A stretch of DNA of 64,000 nucleotides from Aphrophora alni (GCA_963513935.1 OY740771.1:17529349-17593348); one strand, 5' to 3'; positions 25,625 through 38,039 are shown, counted from the first letter of the stretch. Translations and numbers: made by a program. The notes: generated by a model not told the origin, from the sequence alone.

Positions 25625-26800
25625 AAGATTATATGCGATTATTTACAACTAAGAGAAAACTTTACTTGAACATATTGAGACAATTGATAAAACCAATTAA
25701 CTAAGGTGATTTGGAAAGAAAGTTGAATGGAGAGAAAAAAGAGATAAAAATCGGCGAAGGAAGGATTAATAATACCACTGTTTAATTGGTAATTTATGTG
25801 AAAAGCTGGAAGAAATTTTAGAATAATAAAGAAGCTTAAAGGTTAAGAGAGTCAAAATGTAGGAGGATCTGTAGCCTAGGATAATTAATTATAAATATGT
25901 ACAGTTAACCACAGTTTTGTTTATCAGCTTTTGCTTAAAAAAAATAAACACAGACACAAACACAAACAAAATATTTGTAAATCGAAATTTATTTATTTTT
26001 TTGAAAAACGAACAGCATCGGCGTCCTTAAGACTTTACAAAAACTAAGTATAAACAGCCCCTTAACGAAAACTCATCAATGTTTTCTAATTGAGAAGCTA
26101 AGATACCCCTTTTCTTTTAATACTGTAATAGCCGTCAGGGTTTTAAAAGAACAAGTGTTCAATAAAGAAACCTAATAGTCGATTATTTACAGCTCAGCGA
26201 ATACGTTTACTAGAACATGTTAAATAGAACATGAAAATTGATAGAACCAATTTGACTAAGGTAATTTGGAAGGAAGGTTGGTTGGAGAATATAATAAAAA
26301 GAAAGACCGGTGAAGGAAAGATGAACGATGTCACTGGAGAAACTTGGTAATGTAGGTTGTGAGAGTAACAAAGAAGCTAGAAGGTAGAAAAGGTGAAAGC
26401 ATTTATTATAAATATCTACAGTGATCCTACAGTCTTGTGTATCAGCGTTTACACAAAGAAAATATTTTTAAAAAATATTTGAAATTAAAAATTAAATAAA
26501 GTATTTTTTAAAGACCAAAACATCGCCGTCATTAACGCCTTACAAAAATCAAGAATAAACAGCTCTTCAACTATTTCACAACGATTGATTATTGACAAGA
26601 TAAAGACATCCACCTCCAGTCGTTCAACACTTTAATAACGTCCAGGTCGTAAAAGAACAAAGAATGTAAGGAGAGACAAGTTACGCTGAGAGGAATGAAG
26701 AAAGAGAAGGATCTATCCTAAGACTAAGTGAAGAACTGTTTGTTTTCAGCCTTAGGGTTGCCACATCCACACTCATTATAAGACAGTCTATAAAGTAGTA
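25625..26800 (+). repeat. Tandem units of about 0.55 kb containing V copies
   Basis: CGATTATTTACAACTAAG at 25,635 recurs as CGATTATTTACAGCTCAG at 26,182, and both lead into ACCAATT...ACTAAGGT, GATTTGGAAAGAAAGTTG or AATTTGGAAGGAAGGTTG, then a CGG(C/T)GAAGGAA block. Between units come ATAAATAT.TACAG, a CATCGGCGTCCTTAAG or CATCGCCGTCATTAAC block, and V-family sequence (partial at 26,110-26,200, fuller at 26,620-26,800). The CGGCGAAGGAAAGATG block weakly resembles codons for the GRPxxRWxDD tail of RTE-type non-LTR elements, which is speculative. Confidence 0.5.
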
Positions 26801-26830
26801 TTCACAATTATATCTATGACGACAAAAGTA

Positions 26831-27186
26831 AAGGGTGTTTCAAAAAGGACTTTACAACTTTGAAACTTCATATAAAATTATTCCAAAAAGGTACAGAGCT
26901 CGTTTTAGTGTTGTTTTAAAGGGAAACACATCAAGTTTCCACTCTACCTGAACTTAGAGCAAGAATTTACGCTGCCGCTGAGCAAGTTACACCTGAAATG
27001 TTAGTGGGAGTCTTTGAAGAAATCGACTACTGATGGGATGTCTGAAGGATAACCAACAGAAGCCACTTAGAATATCTTTAGTTTAAGGTAAAAAACCCAA
27101 AGTTTCCTTTAAAAAAACACCAAAACCAGCTCTGTACCTTGTTTCATTCAATTTATATGAATTTTGGTGCTTTTTGAAACACCCTG
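26831..27186 (+). mobile_element. MITE derived from a Tc1/mariner element
   Basis: The ends are inverted: AAGGGTGTTTCAAAAAG at the left, and the complement of CAGGGTGTTTCAAAAAGCAC at the right. Similarity continues inward through GGTACAGAGCT(C/G)GTTTT. TA flanks both sides (26,829-26,830 and 27,187-27,188), the target duplication of the superfamily. The interior keeps the end of a transposase gene, so this is an internally deleted derivative. Confidence 0.75.
26944..27080 (+). pseudogene. Transposase C-terminal fragment inside the MITE
   Basis: Twenty-nine open codons (26,944-27,030) start LPELRARIYAAAEQVTPEML and end FEEIDY before a TGA. This matches the C-terminal tail of insect Tc1/mariner-type transposases (LPELRARI.AA...VTPEML...W.E.DYR.D). 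Beyond the stop, DV*RITNRSHLEYL is readable as the decayed end of the usual DVCRITNGxHIE. The catalytic domain is absent. Confidence 0.7.
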
Positions 27187-27307
27187 TATATACTTTATTA
27201 ACTTATTACTGTATATCCGAAATATAAATCAAGTATTTTATCTGTAATATTTCATGAAACCATTATTCTGTATTATAATACTAGTTTATTAGTTTCATTA
27301 TTGTTTT

Positions 27308-27562
27308 AAAGCATTTCAACAATTAACGCCTTTACGAGTACAATTCAAAGTTTTACCGCCTCCACAAGTCTTTATCATAGATCCTAAAGTCAGATGCTGT
27401 AAAAGCTTTTATTACATTAAATACAAAGCAACGCAATACGTGTTCTTTCACTTTGAATTTCCCAGTGAACGAACAACATTAAGACCGAAGATGTCTCTTT
27501 AAATTACTGCATTTCTCTTAATTAACAAACTTTTACATTGCATTCAAAGGAATTTTAAGTAG
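27308..27562 (+). repeat. 260-bp direct repeat, copy 2
   Basis: Direct copy of 23,314-23,575, about 4 kb away, with small indels. It follows the MITE after about 120 bp. Confidence 0.65.
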
Positions 27563-28890
27563 GGAAATTATGACTGGAAATGAACCTAATTATCCATTTA
27601 AAATATCTCGGCAATTATAAAATCATTAAAGACAACGTTTAGGAAGTACTCAAAGTCCTCGTAATTAATTTTTATTTATAACAATATTGTAATCTTGACG
27701 TTCTGTAAATTGATTGAAATGAAATGAAACTTTTTCTCTTGTTTTCAGATCGTATGTTGGCCTTGACCGTTGAATGAATAAATGATCGCTGTAAGCAATT
27801 ACTCTCATACAGACACTAAATAGGAGTAAAAATTTAAAAAGGAATAAATTCATGAACACCCATTTAAACGGCAACAATTACAATTTTACTTCCCCAATAT
27901 ACAAAGTATAGGGCGTTTGGTAATCCAAAAAAATTTAGACTTCCTGTTTGTCTGAGCTTTACGTTGCATAACTTTAGGAAACCAAAAAATCGGTTTTCGA
28001 CATGACGTCCATCCATCGTCATTGTTGTCATAAACTAACCTAAAAAGTCATAACAGTATACTAGGACTATGGGTCATACTCCTTCTTAAAGCTATTTTGT
28101 ACTTTATTCATAAAAATTTAATATTCCTAATAAAAAACGTTTTGTAAGTTGGTATATTTTTTTACACACTTTTATTCACAATTATACTACAAAACGTTTT
28201 TATGTCTTGAAAATAATTAGAAAAAATTTGTGTATGATATACATAGGCTTTTTTGTAGCGTTTAGGCTTCAATTGCTAAAATTTAAAAAAAATGTCATAC
28301 TAATTCTAAAATTTGTATGTCTATTTTTTTAAATTTCTCATATACACATCGGTTTTTTTACACATATACTGTACTTCTCTGTCTCTAACAAACAATATAT
28401 TACAAGTTGGGTTTTGTAAGAAATAACTATTTATGGTGATTTTTTCAAAATAAGCCTAACTTTGAAACAAGTCTTTTTTTCATCATAAAAATTGATTTTC
28501 AACATGTATATTTTTCACAACTCCATTAAAACACTTTTGTAAATCTTGAAAAAAATATTAAAATTTTGTTATATGTATTTATAGGCTTTTCCGTGACGTT
28601 TTCACACTTCATTTTTTGCATATTTTTTTTGATTTCTAACATAACTCAAAACCTTTGCATTTAACTTTTTTTGATTACACAGATAAAATCTATGCACCTT
28701 TCTCAGAGATATGATGTACAATAAGTTATGTTTTGCATAATATTACTATTTTTTTAAGTTAAAAAAAATGCACAATGCCAGTTGGGAAGTTAACATTTGT
28801 CAGTTGCTGGGTTAATCATCAGGAAAAAAATATATGAATCATAACTTCAGTTAAATTTTGTTGTGTTATATATTCATTATTATCTCTTAC
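27563..28890. other. AT-rich spacer
   Basis: No gene is seen. Short T-rich runs and A-rich strings dominate 28,100-28,760. Confidence 0.45.
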
Positions 28891-28898
28891 TTGCGAGT

Positions 28899-29089
<191 letters not shown>

Positions 29090-29377
29090 CATTTTAAAAA
29101 TATCGGCCATTGCTTAACTTGTGAAATAAATTGTATATAAATATTGACCTTGACTTGGGAGATGAAATGAATATAAATATTGAGCTCGACTTGTGAAACG
29201 ATATAAATTAAAATTAAAACTTTTACACAATTCTTCACAAATAATGTATTATTTTAAATTGAATTAATAAACGTATTATTTGTGAAAACATTGTGCAAGT
29301 CTTGTTTTAATTTCGAACATAATTAACTCTACATTCTTTTTTCTTTTTTTTTTTTTTTTTTTTTTAGAGAAATGTAA

Positions 29378-29520
29378 TAAAACACCCGCTAAAACTGAGC
29401 TTTACCAACAACTAATATAATATTTACACTGAGAACAGCTGTTCAATAATTCTTCCAATGTTCTCATGAATTCGTAACTGACATTATCTGCGTCAAAATG
29501 GTTGCAATCAATAAGTGGTA
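29378..29520 (+). repeat. 145-bp direct repeat, copy 1
   Basis: Pairs with 31,236-31,385. Shared: AACACC(C)GCTAA, CAACAACT or CAAACAACTG, ACTGAG(A/G)ACAGCTGTTCAA and TAATTC followed by TGTTC. Preceded by a poly-T tract at 29,347-29,364. Confidence 0.55.
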
Positions 29521-30710
29521 CATTAATTCGAAAAAAAAAATTAATTCAAATTGAGTGATGCAAAAATGGAGTGAATTTCAGTGAATATTAAAAACATGAA
29601 TACGTTAATAATTTTTTAAACTTTTAAAAATTCTTTTCACCTTTTAGAAATGTGTATTGATGTTAATTAGAAAGTTATCCCTTTATAAAAGAAGGAAAAA
29701 ACATAATTTTTAATGACCAAGTAGTGATGTGGGAGTGAAATGTAATACGAAATCTAAAAATCTATGGTACTCCCATACTTCTACGACGGGAGCTCCAGAA
29801 GAATCTCCAACCTCAAATCCTTTATTAAGTGCACCTTATAAAGTCAAGTCGTTTATATCTTATTCTGCACCAACCTAGTACCCTCTTAGACATCTAGCCC
29901 TTTTGCGCATTATTGCAACCCATTCCACTAATAGATGCTGTTGAGATCACCTCTTGGTAGGACTTGTAGGTCTCTTAATTTACTATTCTGACCTTACTAA
30001 GATTTGTCTCTCACTCTGGTAATAGGTACTATCTTCCTCCTACCGCACTTAGACTTCTTAGCAGTGGGTCACATATCCTACCAGTTCGCCCTAGTAGCGA
30101 AAGAGGGATGGTTTTTCCGTATTTCTGAGGCCTCTCTGGCCTGCCATCCACTCTATATTGTGTGCTTTTCCTATCAGTAGTAAAATTTCTCTCGAGTGGT
30201 GTGTTTGACATTTCTTTACTGTTTCATTATTTCCGCGTTGTAGAGGAAATCTCGACGAAACGGAAGACTCTCCACTCTGATAGTCATCACTGAGAGCGGC
30301 TGATTTATCAAAACAACGATTTACTGTGACATCCACCACAAGCTCTGTTATTTTTCATTTATTTCTACATGTGTTAACCATCAGCAGCTAGGAAAAAAGG
30401 TCTACCGGGCTAGAGCATTCTTGTTCGAGTTAGGATAAATTCTGTGAGAGGTTAACAAATATCTCTCAGGATCAGTATCTTTTCCTTATGCCATTCAACC
30501 TAGCAACACGTGTCGTTTTACACTTTGTACTTGTACTGAAAACAGATGGGGTGATTAACATACGTAAGGAGGTAAGGTGAAAAAATAGGTGACAGAATAC
30601 ATCGAAAAAAGATACACCTCAGAACAACATGAATAGTAACGTTCTCAGGAGGCTATTTACAACGAATGCTCAATCTCAGTGAATTAGATTTGATTTCGAA
30701 TATATACATG
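29521..30710. other. Spacer with a less AT-rich patch
   Basis: The segment at about 29,760-30,350 is noticeably more GC-rich than its surroundings and carries minus-strand frames (for example 30,091-30,339). I could not match them to a protein family. It could be a decayed element or a non-coding exon. Confidence 0.3.
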
Positions 30711-30715
30711 AAAAT

Positions 30716-30850
30716 TTTGTTGTTCGTCTTTCATAGAGTTAGTCATTATTGCGATATTAAAACATCATATATTAAATAATGACAAAATCTATGGGTAATA
30801 CTGAAGATGGGATCGCGGTCCCAAAACGTGTCTGAAAGACGAACAACAAA
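30716..30850 (+). ncRNA. Predicted structured RNA with hammerhead-like core
   Basis: An 18-bp perfect inverted repeat (TTTGTTGTTCGTCTTTCA, 30,716-30,733, with its complement at 30,833-30,850) closes a domain of about 135 nt. Inside, CATAGA/TCTATG and TCATTATT/AATAATGA can form one branch. CTGAAGA (30,801-30,807) with a TGGGA/TCCCA stem leads into AAAACGTG. This resembles a hammerhead core (CUGANGA, stem II, GAAA), but the essential G of GAAA reads A and there is no proper stem I, so self-cleavage is not expected. The CTGAAGATGG...CCC(G)AAACGTG motif is a type I associate with Penelope-like terminal repeats. Confidence 0.35.
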
Positions 30851-31235
30851 GTAAGTCACTGACAGAATAACAAGGTAATGTAATGTTATTATTAACTTAG
30901 TGATTTAAAACGTGACTTGGATACCAACAAAATTAACAGTACATTACTTCAACCCTTAACAAAATCCTTGAACCATCGCCTTCCTCTAACGGGACTATTT
31001 TATCAGTTATATCTTGTTGCATGTTCATTGTTTTCTTTGTCTGGTTTAAACTAACCAAGAGCGCCCTATTTGGTGAACCTAATTCGGCAAGGTTTCAATA
31101 AATATTGTTGAAAGTACAATATTGTTTTTATTTATTTAATTAAGACGTTTTTCCAAACAAGAAAGTCATATCAAGCTATGCTATCATTTACAAATATTAT
31201 CACACAATAAATAAAATAAACATAAAGAGTTCAAA

Positions 31236-31385
31236 TGAAACACCGCTAATGCTAAGCTTCGCAAACAACTGCTCTAATATTAATACTGAGGACAGCTGTT
31301 CAATAATTCATCAGATGTTCACATAAACACATGACTGGTATTAACTGTATAGACACTATTGCATATTTGGTACAGTCGTGTTGAA
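31236..31385 (+). repeat. 145-bp direct repeat, copy 2
   Basis: Direct copy of 29,378-29,520, about 1.86 kb downstream, diverged with indels. The structured hairpin at 30.7-30.85 kb lies between the two copies. Confidence 0.55.
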
Positions 31386-31814
31386 AAACTGAAGAACAAA
31401 TATTTGATGTACATTAAATACAACGAGTGTAGACAGAATTTAGCATTTTCACTTGACAATTAAAATTGTTTATGAGAATAAATTAAAAAATTAGAAATTG
31501 TTATTGTTTGTTAAATGAAAAAGTAAAAGCTTGGTTTTATATAATGATAAAAGATTGAATTCAAATTCTTATTCATTATTTAAATATTTCGTTAATCTCT
31601 GTAATTCTGTCCTAAGGGATTATTTATAAAATTATGTAATATGACATTAATGTGTATTGTGTTAAATTACAAGTTGTAATTCGGTTCTCTTCTGTCGAGA
31701 CCATGCAAGTTGGTAAAAAGAAAATTTCAAGCATAATTACTTGGAATTTTAAACAATCAAAATCTCAGCCACCAGCGCTTTAAAAAATAGAATAAATTAA
31801 GACAATCTGTTAGA

Positions 31815-31965
31815 AATCGAATATTGTAATATTGTCAGAGTCGAAAGAGAACAGGAATAAATCAAGAGAATCGGAATACAAATAATGAAAGGAATCTAAC
31901 CCAAGACTACAAGGAGAAACATGTAAGATAACTCACTATAGATGAACTTGTAAAAGGTTGAAGTG
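31815..31965 (+). repeat. V-family dispersed repeat, copy 5
   Basis: ATATTGTCAGAGTCGAAAGA, then an ATGAAAGGAATCTAACCCAA block, GACTACAAGGAGAAACATGT and an AACTCACTATA end. Copies 6 and 7 also have CACTATA near their ends. Confidence 0.5.
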
Positions 31966-32937
31966 TTGCATATTTCCAAAATGAAGAGTTGAAGGTTATG
32001 TACAACGTCTGTACAGGTAAGCAGCTACTTTAAATATAAATAGAACGGATTGTGTGACTTAATTATAACTTATAAGCCAATCAGTGGAATCCATTCTGCG
32101 CAAGCTTGAACAGTCACTAACACATTTGTATCATTTAACTAGACGCAGGTAAGTGAGCTCACGAAGTGTGCGTCAGTAACATTTATAATGATCGAGCATT
32201 TATATCACTGAAAGTTTAATCAATTTTTGACTAAAACTTGATAAATCGTCCGCGGAATCAGATGTTAAACATTTATAAGTGATTCAATGTTAGTATCTCC
32301 GTCTTGACAGATGAATGGGAATCCACATTCTAGATGTTCTTTACAAGTGTACAACCGATAATGTTTAATGAGTGCAACCTACGACAATTTGCGACCAGCA
32401 GAGCTAGAATTAGAAGATGATTAGGAGATTGGAATAAAGTTGTTTTAGATATGTTTTGATGTAATGTATAGTATGAAACTCCTGATGGTTAGTTTGTTCC
32501 ACTGCTTTTATCACAATACAAGGAATTTGTATATCTTTAATCAGGTCGTGATCGGAGATAACAACTGGAACTTTGGCTTTGTCTCTGAAATATATGCCTA
32601 ATTTTCGTAATGTATATTGTTTGGTTTTTTACATCCGAAGAAGGAGCACCAATCTCGGAGTAATCTCAATATTTGAGGGTGTTGAACTAAAGATGAAAAC
32701 CAAATACTGACTAATGCTAATAAAATGGAAAAATTAGTGACTGATAGCTTCATTATGACACTTCATCTGCGCCTAAACACTTCTCTTCTCCTGATGGTTT
32801 TGCAACACCGTTATATATTTCTGGTTTTCAACCACCAAAATAATTTAGCTTATTCAGATTTTTGGTTTATTTAAAAACCTATTTTTTTTTGTAATTAATT
32901 CAGATGAACTCGAAAATTGTTCAAAGAAACTGGTACT

Positions 32938-32940
<3 letters not shown>
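31966..32940. other. Spacer
   Basis: No gene or repeat assigned. Confidence 0.4.

Positions 32941-32943
<3 letters not shown>

Positions 32944-33002
<59 letters not shown>
32944..33002 (+). repeat. Poly-A tract, 59 bp
   Basis: Uninterrupted A run. It could be the tail of a retroposed sequence ending at 32,943, but I could not identify a retroposon body upstream. Homopolymer length is also the least reliable part of an assembly. Confidence 0.9.
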
Positions 33003-33004
<2 letters not shown>

Positions 33005-33484
33005 ATACTGTAATAGTATTGAGTACTGATAGTAATATTGAAAAGTACACGAGATGCTGGAATAAGCGTACGAAGTCCAAAGGACACATCTCTTAAGAAG
33101 GCTAAAGAGCTGCTATTCTAAGGACAATTTATAATTGAATATTTATATTATCAACAATGTTTTTCTACAGACAGACATCGTACTTTACTGATAAGGAAAT
33201 AACTATCTCCTTCTTTAATTAGCCAGGGCACAAAGTATAGTTATAAGTTTAAGCTATTTGGTATTAGTGACTATAATGCGCTCATACACAACCCTATTGG
33301 AATTTGTTTACATGGAATTAATAATGTTAAAATGGCGACTGTTTTTTTTCTTCAAACCAAGCGTGTTATTTAACTCATTCTTGTTTTGTGAGATACAAAT
33401 TGAAATTTAATTTATCAACTCCGCTTCTCTACTTTGTAAAATAGTAAAATTGACGGCATAAAAGAATCCTGAACTTCCAAGAAA

Positions 33485-33745
33485 ATATTATATTTATATA
33501 ATTACGAAATCTGCATTGCCGAATATTCAATAAGAGCGTAAATAATACATACTCTTCCATGGTTCTAGACACTGACATGAGCGAAACGAGTGGAAATTAG
33601 TTACATTTACATTAGGGCCTAGCGAACGTCAAGAAACTAGTTATATACACAATTACATGGTTCAGAAAACCTGTGTACCACCTGTTTAAACAAACTGTGG
33701 ATGACGGCGAGAATCTACTAATAAGTTCCTATAAGATCCAAGAAA
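33485..33745 (+). repeat. Z-family dispersed repeat, copy 4
   Basis: Diverged member: CGAACGTCAAGAAACTAGTT, then ACATGGTTCAGAAAACCTGT and a CACCTGTTTAAACAAACTG string matching the 3' half of copies 2 and 3. Confidence 0.4.
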
Positions 33746-34860
33746 CCAACTTTTGGAAATTGCAATTTAGAGGATATCGTTATATTAAATTGTATGGGGG
33801 TAAATACCATAATGGCGGTCATCAACCTTTTTTATTTTGCTAGAAGTATGTATTCGCGAATTGTTATTACAAAATAATACAATTTTATTTAACCCAATTA
33901 TATTTATTAATAAATGCAAACCCTTCAGAGTCTGCAGTGCGAGTTAAAGAAGTTGTAAAATAAAAGACGGCTGTACTAAAGGGGGAAGTTGTCTAAGTCT
34001 TGAGAGAATCATAACAAGGCAAAACTTTACTTAACAAGAAAACACCACATCCGAAGGAGTTTGTTTATTCTGAAGCAGGATTAAGTGGAGTTTTCTTTTC
34101 CTGAGGTTTCTGCAAAGTGCTGTAAAGTTTAACAAACAGTATTATCCACAAACACGACGAGGATCTCTGTTTAGACGATCGTTTCTGCTTTAACCATTCC
34201 AGATTGTAGATTTCAACTGAACAAATCAATGAAATTTGTTTACTTTCTCACATATATGTAGTGTATAGAAAGTTATGGGCAATAAAATAGTGTCAAGTTT
34301 TTTGTGGTTATATTACTTTTAGAAATTGCATAAAAGTGGATTTTAGAGTGATGCATATCTACGACTATCTGTATATCATATGTGCAATGCTCCTCAGCCA
34401 AAAAGGGTGTGCTTATTTCAATCATATTTAGTATATGGGCAATGTTTTTTAATATTTATGAAATATTTTTTACTTTTTTCGAAAATTTAAAATATGGGTG
34501 TAGCTGTAATACAATAATATTTTCCCCCAAAAATTTACTGCAAACGATTTTGATTAAATCTCGCTTGTGATCCTTTACGAACCCTTGTTACACAATGTGT
34601 ATTGGTTGTAATTTTTCCAAGAACGTCAGTTTGTGAGTTCCTAACAACAACAGTCATAGGTTTGTTATAACATTTTTAACTTCTTAAAATCTATTTTAGC
34701 GATTTCGTTTGGCTTTTAGTTCAATGTAAACAATAATCACTCAAACATATGTGGAAAATCGTTAAGTCAAATAATTGAGATTCCTTAATAATCGACTAAG
34801 AATAACTAATCTGACGACTATTATTAAATGCTCTATTTTATCAACTACAATTCATTCCAA
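33746..34860. other. AT-rich spacer
   Basis: No supported gene or repeat. Confidence 0.4.
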
Positions 34861-35365
34861 GGTCATGTTTATGTCACAAGTGAAGCAGTTTTAGGCCCTA
34901 AAATATATGGGGTTCATTTGAGTGGCCAAGAAGGTTAAATCGCCCTTTCTGGGTCCAGAGCCTGCCTATGGCATATCAAAATCATTGGCCTACACTGCAA
35001 TACTCTAAAGTAAATGGTCCAAGGACAGGCATTGTAAAAGCTGGCAGTATTACTTTGGACTAAAACATGCTAAAACGCTCATCAACGTTTCATTAACTAA
35101 CTCGTTATTAAGGCTGAATAGAGGCCAGTTAAAACTAGTTATGGCGTTACTTACTGGACACGGCTACTTAGGAAAATATTGCTAACACTCAGGAGATGCT
35201 ATGCTAACGGTCTGATGAGACTGCTTAGCATATCATCTTAGAATGGGAAAGGCATGAGAGTAAAAGAAGAGCCAAATTTGGTCCTCTACAGCCGGGTGAT
35301 GATTTCAAGATTAACATAGGACGGAAGCTCTTGGAGTCTCATTAAGGGTACAGGTATCGACTTGC
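34861..35365 (+). pseudogene. Jockey-like non-LTR retrotransposon ORF2 end (RNase H)
   Basis: Fragments in shifting frames match the end of RNase H and the C-terminal tail of insect Jockey-type ORF2. SEAVLGPKIYGVHLS corresponds to the usual ...GPEPxxGVS after the last RNase H motif. RGQLKLVMALLTGHGYLGKY corresponds to the strongly conserved RxQL..V..LLTGH..L.. block. WERHESKRRAKFG follows where the Cys-rich knuckle and CxxxxxxR..... tail should be. Several frameshifts and stops break it and the zinc-knuckle cysteines are largely gone. No reverse transcriptase part was found upstream, as expected for a truncated copy, although this one lacks a clear 3' end or poly-A. Confidence 0.65.
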
Positions 35366-35789
35366 CTTGATAGTAGGACTCTGGGGTGTACAATAAGCTT
35401 AGGTTGACATACACTGATCTTGAGTATCATGCATCAAAGACATAATCACCATAATCATGGTTAACTTTCATTTGACAACTTACGGAATTGACAGTTTTTA
35501 GACGATCAGATATGTACCGGTTTAAGGGTTGGGTCAGTGGGTGAGTTTATATAATGTTTATTTAAAATATAAGCAAAACGTTTATTAACTCTGTAAAACA
35601 AATACAGGATAATCCTACGTTTATGCAGGATAATTCTTTATCGGAAATTCAAGCACAATTTAGTATTATAATGCAATTTACAGATTTCATTTAATTTACA
35701 ATTCAAACTTCAGATAATTAGTGTATACTTAAAAATTGTTATTTTTAATTTAACAAAATTTAAACTTCCGAGTTTATGAATAAAAATTA

Positions 35790-36055
35790 CATTTTTTTAT
35801 TTTGATACTGAAGTACTGAAAATAAATAAGGTTTACCTCCAATATGCACAAAATGTATAAGATATTCTTTCAATATCAAAGGAAGATATTAGACTATAAA
35901 TTACATAAAATTGTATCTGAAGCATCGCATGGCAAACAATTTCAGTAGCAGCTATTGATGAAGGAGAGAAATTTTAAGAATAGTGTTTTTTAAATCATTT
36001 AATCTATCACTTATGTTAAACGTGGTGGAAATTCATTCACCAAATTATTGGTGAA
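35790..36055 (+). pseudogene. K-family coding relic, copy 1
   Basis: Carries LDYKLHKIVSEASHGKQFQ in frame, preceded by GLPP.C...IRYSFN with a frame break, and followed by LMLNVVEIH. The same residues in the same order occur in copies 2 and 3. Substitutions among the three are consistent with a once-coding sequence (H/L, K/N, I/V changes around a fixed LDY.LHK.VS core). An internal stop follows KQFQ. I do not recognise the protein family. Confidence 0.5.
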
Positions 36056-36209
36056 TCGTAATATATGTTTTCTTGTCATTTTTCTTAGGGTTTTAATCTT
36101 TTCATTTTACTAAAATTTGAACGAATAGGTAAAACTAATTTTGAAAAATTATTCGTTTTATATCATCATATGAACGATTACTAACATTTAACCATAAACT
36201 CAGACAGCG

Positions 36210-36440
36210 GTGTTTTGGGAGAAATAGTGACCAATAAATACTGTTTCCTTATCTTGTGAAAAATTTCATCAAATTCGTTAGAGTTGATTTAGAGAAAAAT
36301 CGTAATTTTATGGGTTTTTTTTCTTATGAAAGCTACAAAAATTTAGAATTCTGGATAATATAAAAACGAAACCAGAGATGTGATCCAAACTTTGGGCTTT
36401 AGAGCACTGCGCAATCGACAGACTGACAGAGAGAGACACA
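36210..36440 (+). repeat. DF-family 3' part
   Basis: TTAGAGTTGATTTAGAGAAA, AATCGTAATTTTATGGG and TTTTTTTCTTATGAAAGCTA, then CTTTGGGCTTTAGAGCACTG followed by a CAGACTGACAGAGAGAGACA string. Aligns with 47,395-47,600. Confidence 0.55.
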
Positions 36441-37481
36441 TTGTATATTTAGTATCACTCATTAGCGACTATATACAAATCCTCAGACGAAATGTGATCA
36501 AATTAATTAAGAGGTTTTGAGAAAAGGAATATTTTATTTCTTATCTAATGACAGCTCCTTAAAATTTTAGGTTATCGAAAGTAGTAAAAAACACACACAC
36601 ACAAACACAGTCTTAGTTACTATAGAGCACTAAAAAAACTACATTCAGACACGCAAAACTGTTTTTATTAAATTTGTAAACCATTATTTACAATTTTAAA
36701 AAAACCATAGATTTTTGTCCATAACATTCATATACTACAATATATGTGTCACTACAAAGAGAGATATGAACAAGAGACAATAATACAGTGAAAGAGAGAA
36801 CAACATTGTTTTTATTAAGTTATTTTTATAAAAACCAGATCAAGTTTGTATTGCTGATGTTAGTGTCTATATCGCAAGAGTATTAAATATTGACTGACAG
36901 CTCTGAATAAATGTTGTGCCGTTTTTACGACTTATCAGTTCACAAAGTTTATTTGATGTGATTTTTATGACATAAATTGTATCTTATCGGCGAATAATAT
37001 TTGAATTTTTTTTTTATATATTAATATTTTATATTGTTCATGAATGCTGAGTGGTCGACTTAAAAAATATTCGAGGTTGGTGATGAAATGCAATTTCAAC
37101 AAAGTTCTTAGCGACAATACGTAAAGTTCGAGTTGAAACTTAATTTGAGATATTATTTTATATGAAGATGGTTGCTATGGAAACTAGGTTGATTGTCTCT
37201 CTAGGTAACCCAATTTGAAATCCACAGGTATTTAAAACAGCTGATTATTTTTTGATATGATGTCAAATGAATTGAGATATCTCAAATTGACAACCCATGG
37301 AGTGAAATTCGAAGATCTTGCTTCGTTACGCCTATTTAACGAATCTGTTATGAAACGGAAATATAGATAGCTGTAATAACTTCAATTGCAACGTATTTGT
37401 GCTAAAGTGTTTTGTTTATCGGAAATTCTACCACTAGATACATGGTTCGATATTAAACTGCCGAGATTATTAATTAAAATT
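36441..37481. other. AT-rich spacer
   Basis: No gene; a short CA run is at 36,591. Confidence 0.4.
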
Positions 37482-37790
37482 ATATTTTGTAGTGTGAAAC
37501 TGAAACGCTGAAAATACATAAAGTTTACAACTAATATGTGCAAAAAATATTCCAATAAAATAATCTTTCAATAACCGGAGAAAGATTAGACTATAATTTA
37601 CATAAAGTGGTATCTGAAGTATCGCTTAGCAAGCAGTTTCAAAATAGACGTGCCTTTATTGATGAAGAGGGAAATATCAAGAACAGAGATTTGATTTTTT
37701 TTTCATTCCTTCAATCTTGAAATTTATATAAGATCTGGAGGAAATTCAACAATCCCTGTACGAATACTTGTAACAGAATCTAGCTTTACG
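37482..37790 (+). pseudogene. K-family coding relic, copy 2
   Basis: In one frame it reads LDYNLHKVVSEVSLSKQFQN, then RRAFIDEEGNIKNRDL, and after a short gap ILKFI*DLEEIQQSLYEYL. It is the most complete copy on the C-terminal side. Direct orientation relative to copy 1, spaced about 1.7 kb. Stops and a frame shift upstream show it is dead. Confidence 0.5.
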
Positions 37791-38039
37791 TTCAGGAAAA
37801 ATTTAATTTTGTCAACATTCTAAAATAATCAAACAAATGAAACTCATGGTTATCTTTTGGATTTTTCAAAACGTTTGAATAATAAACTGTGCATTAACTT
37901 TTCACAAAGATTCTCCTCAACTATACAAAGAAATCAAAACCAGGCAGAGAATTTAAGGTACAAGCTAAAAATGCCAATTAACCAATTAAATTTTCTGAGT
38001 ATTTTAAAAATTGATAATTTGTAGGTTCTAGATGCTCTG

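Noticed and set aside
32944..33002. Poly-A as proof of a LINE insertion
   Set aside because: No LINE or SINE body or target duplication could be identified upstream.
35205..35225. CTGATGAGACTGC as a hammerhead core
   Set aside because: No GAAA or stem II follows; it lies inside the RNase H pseudogene.
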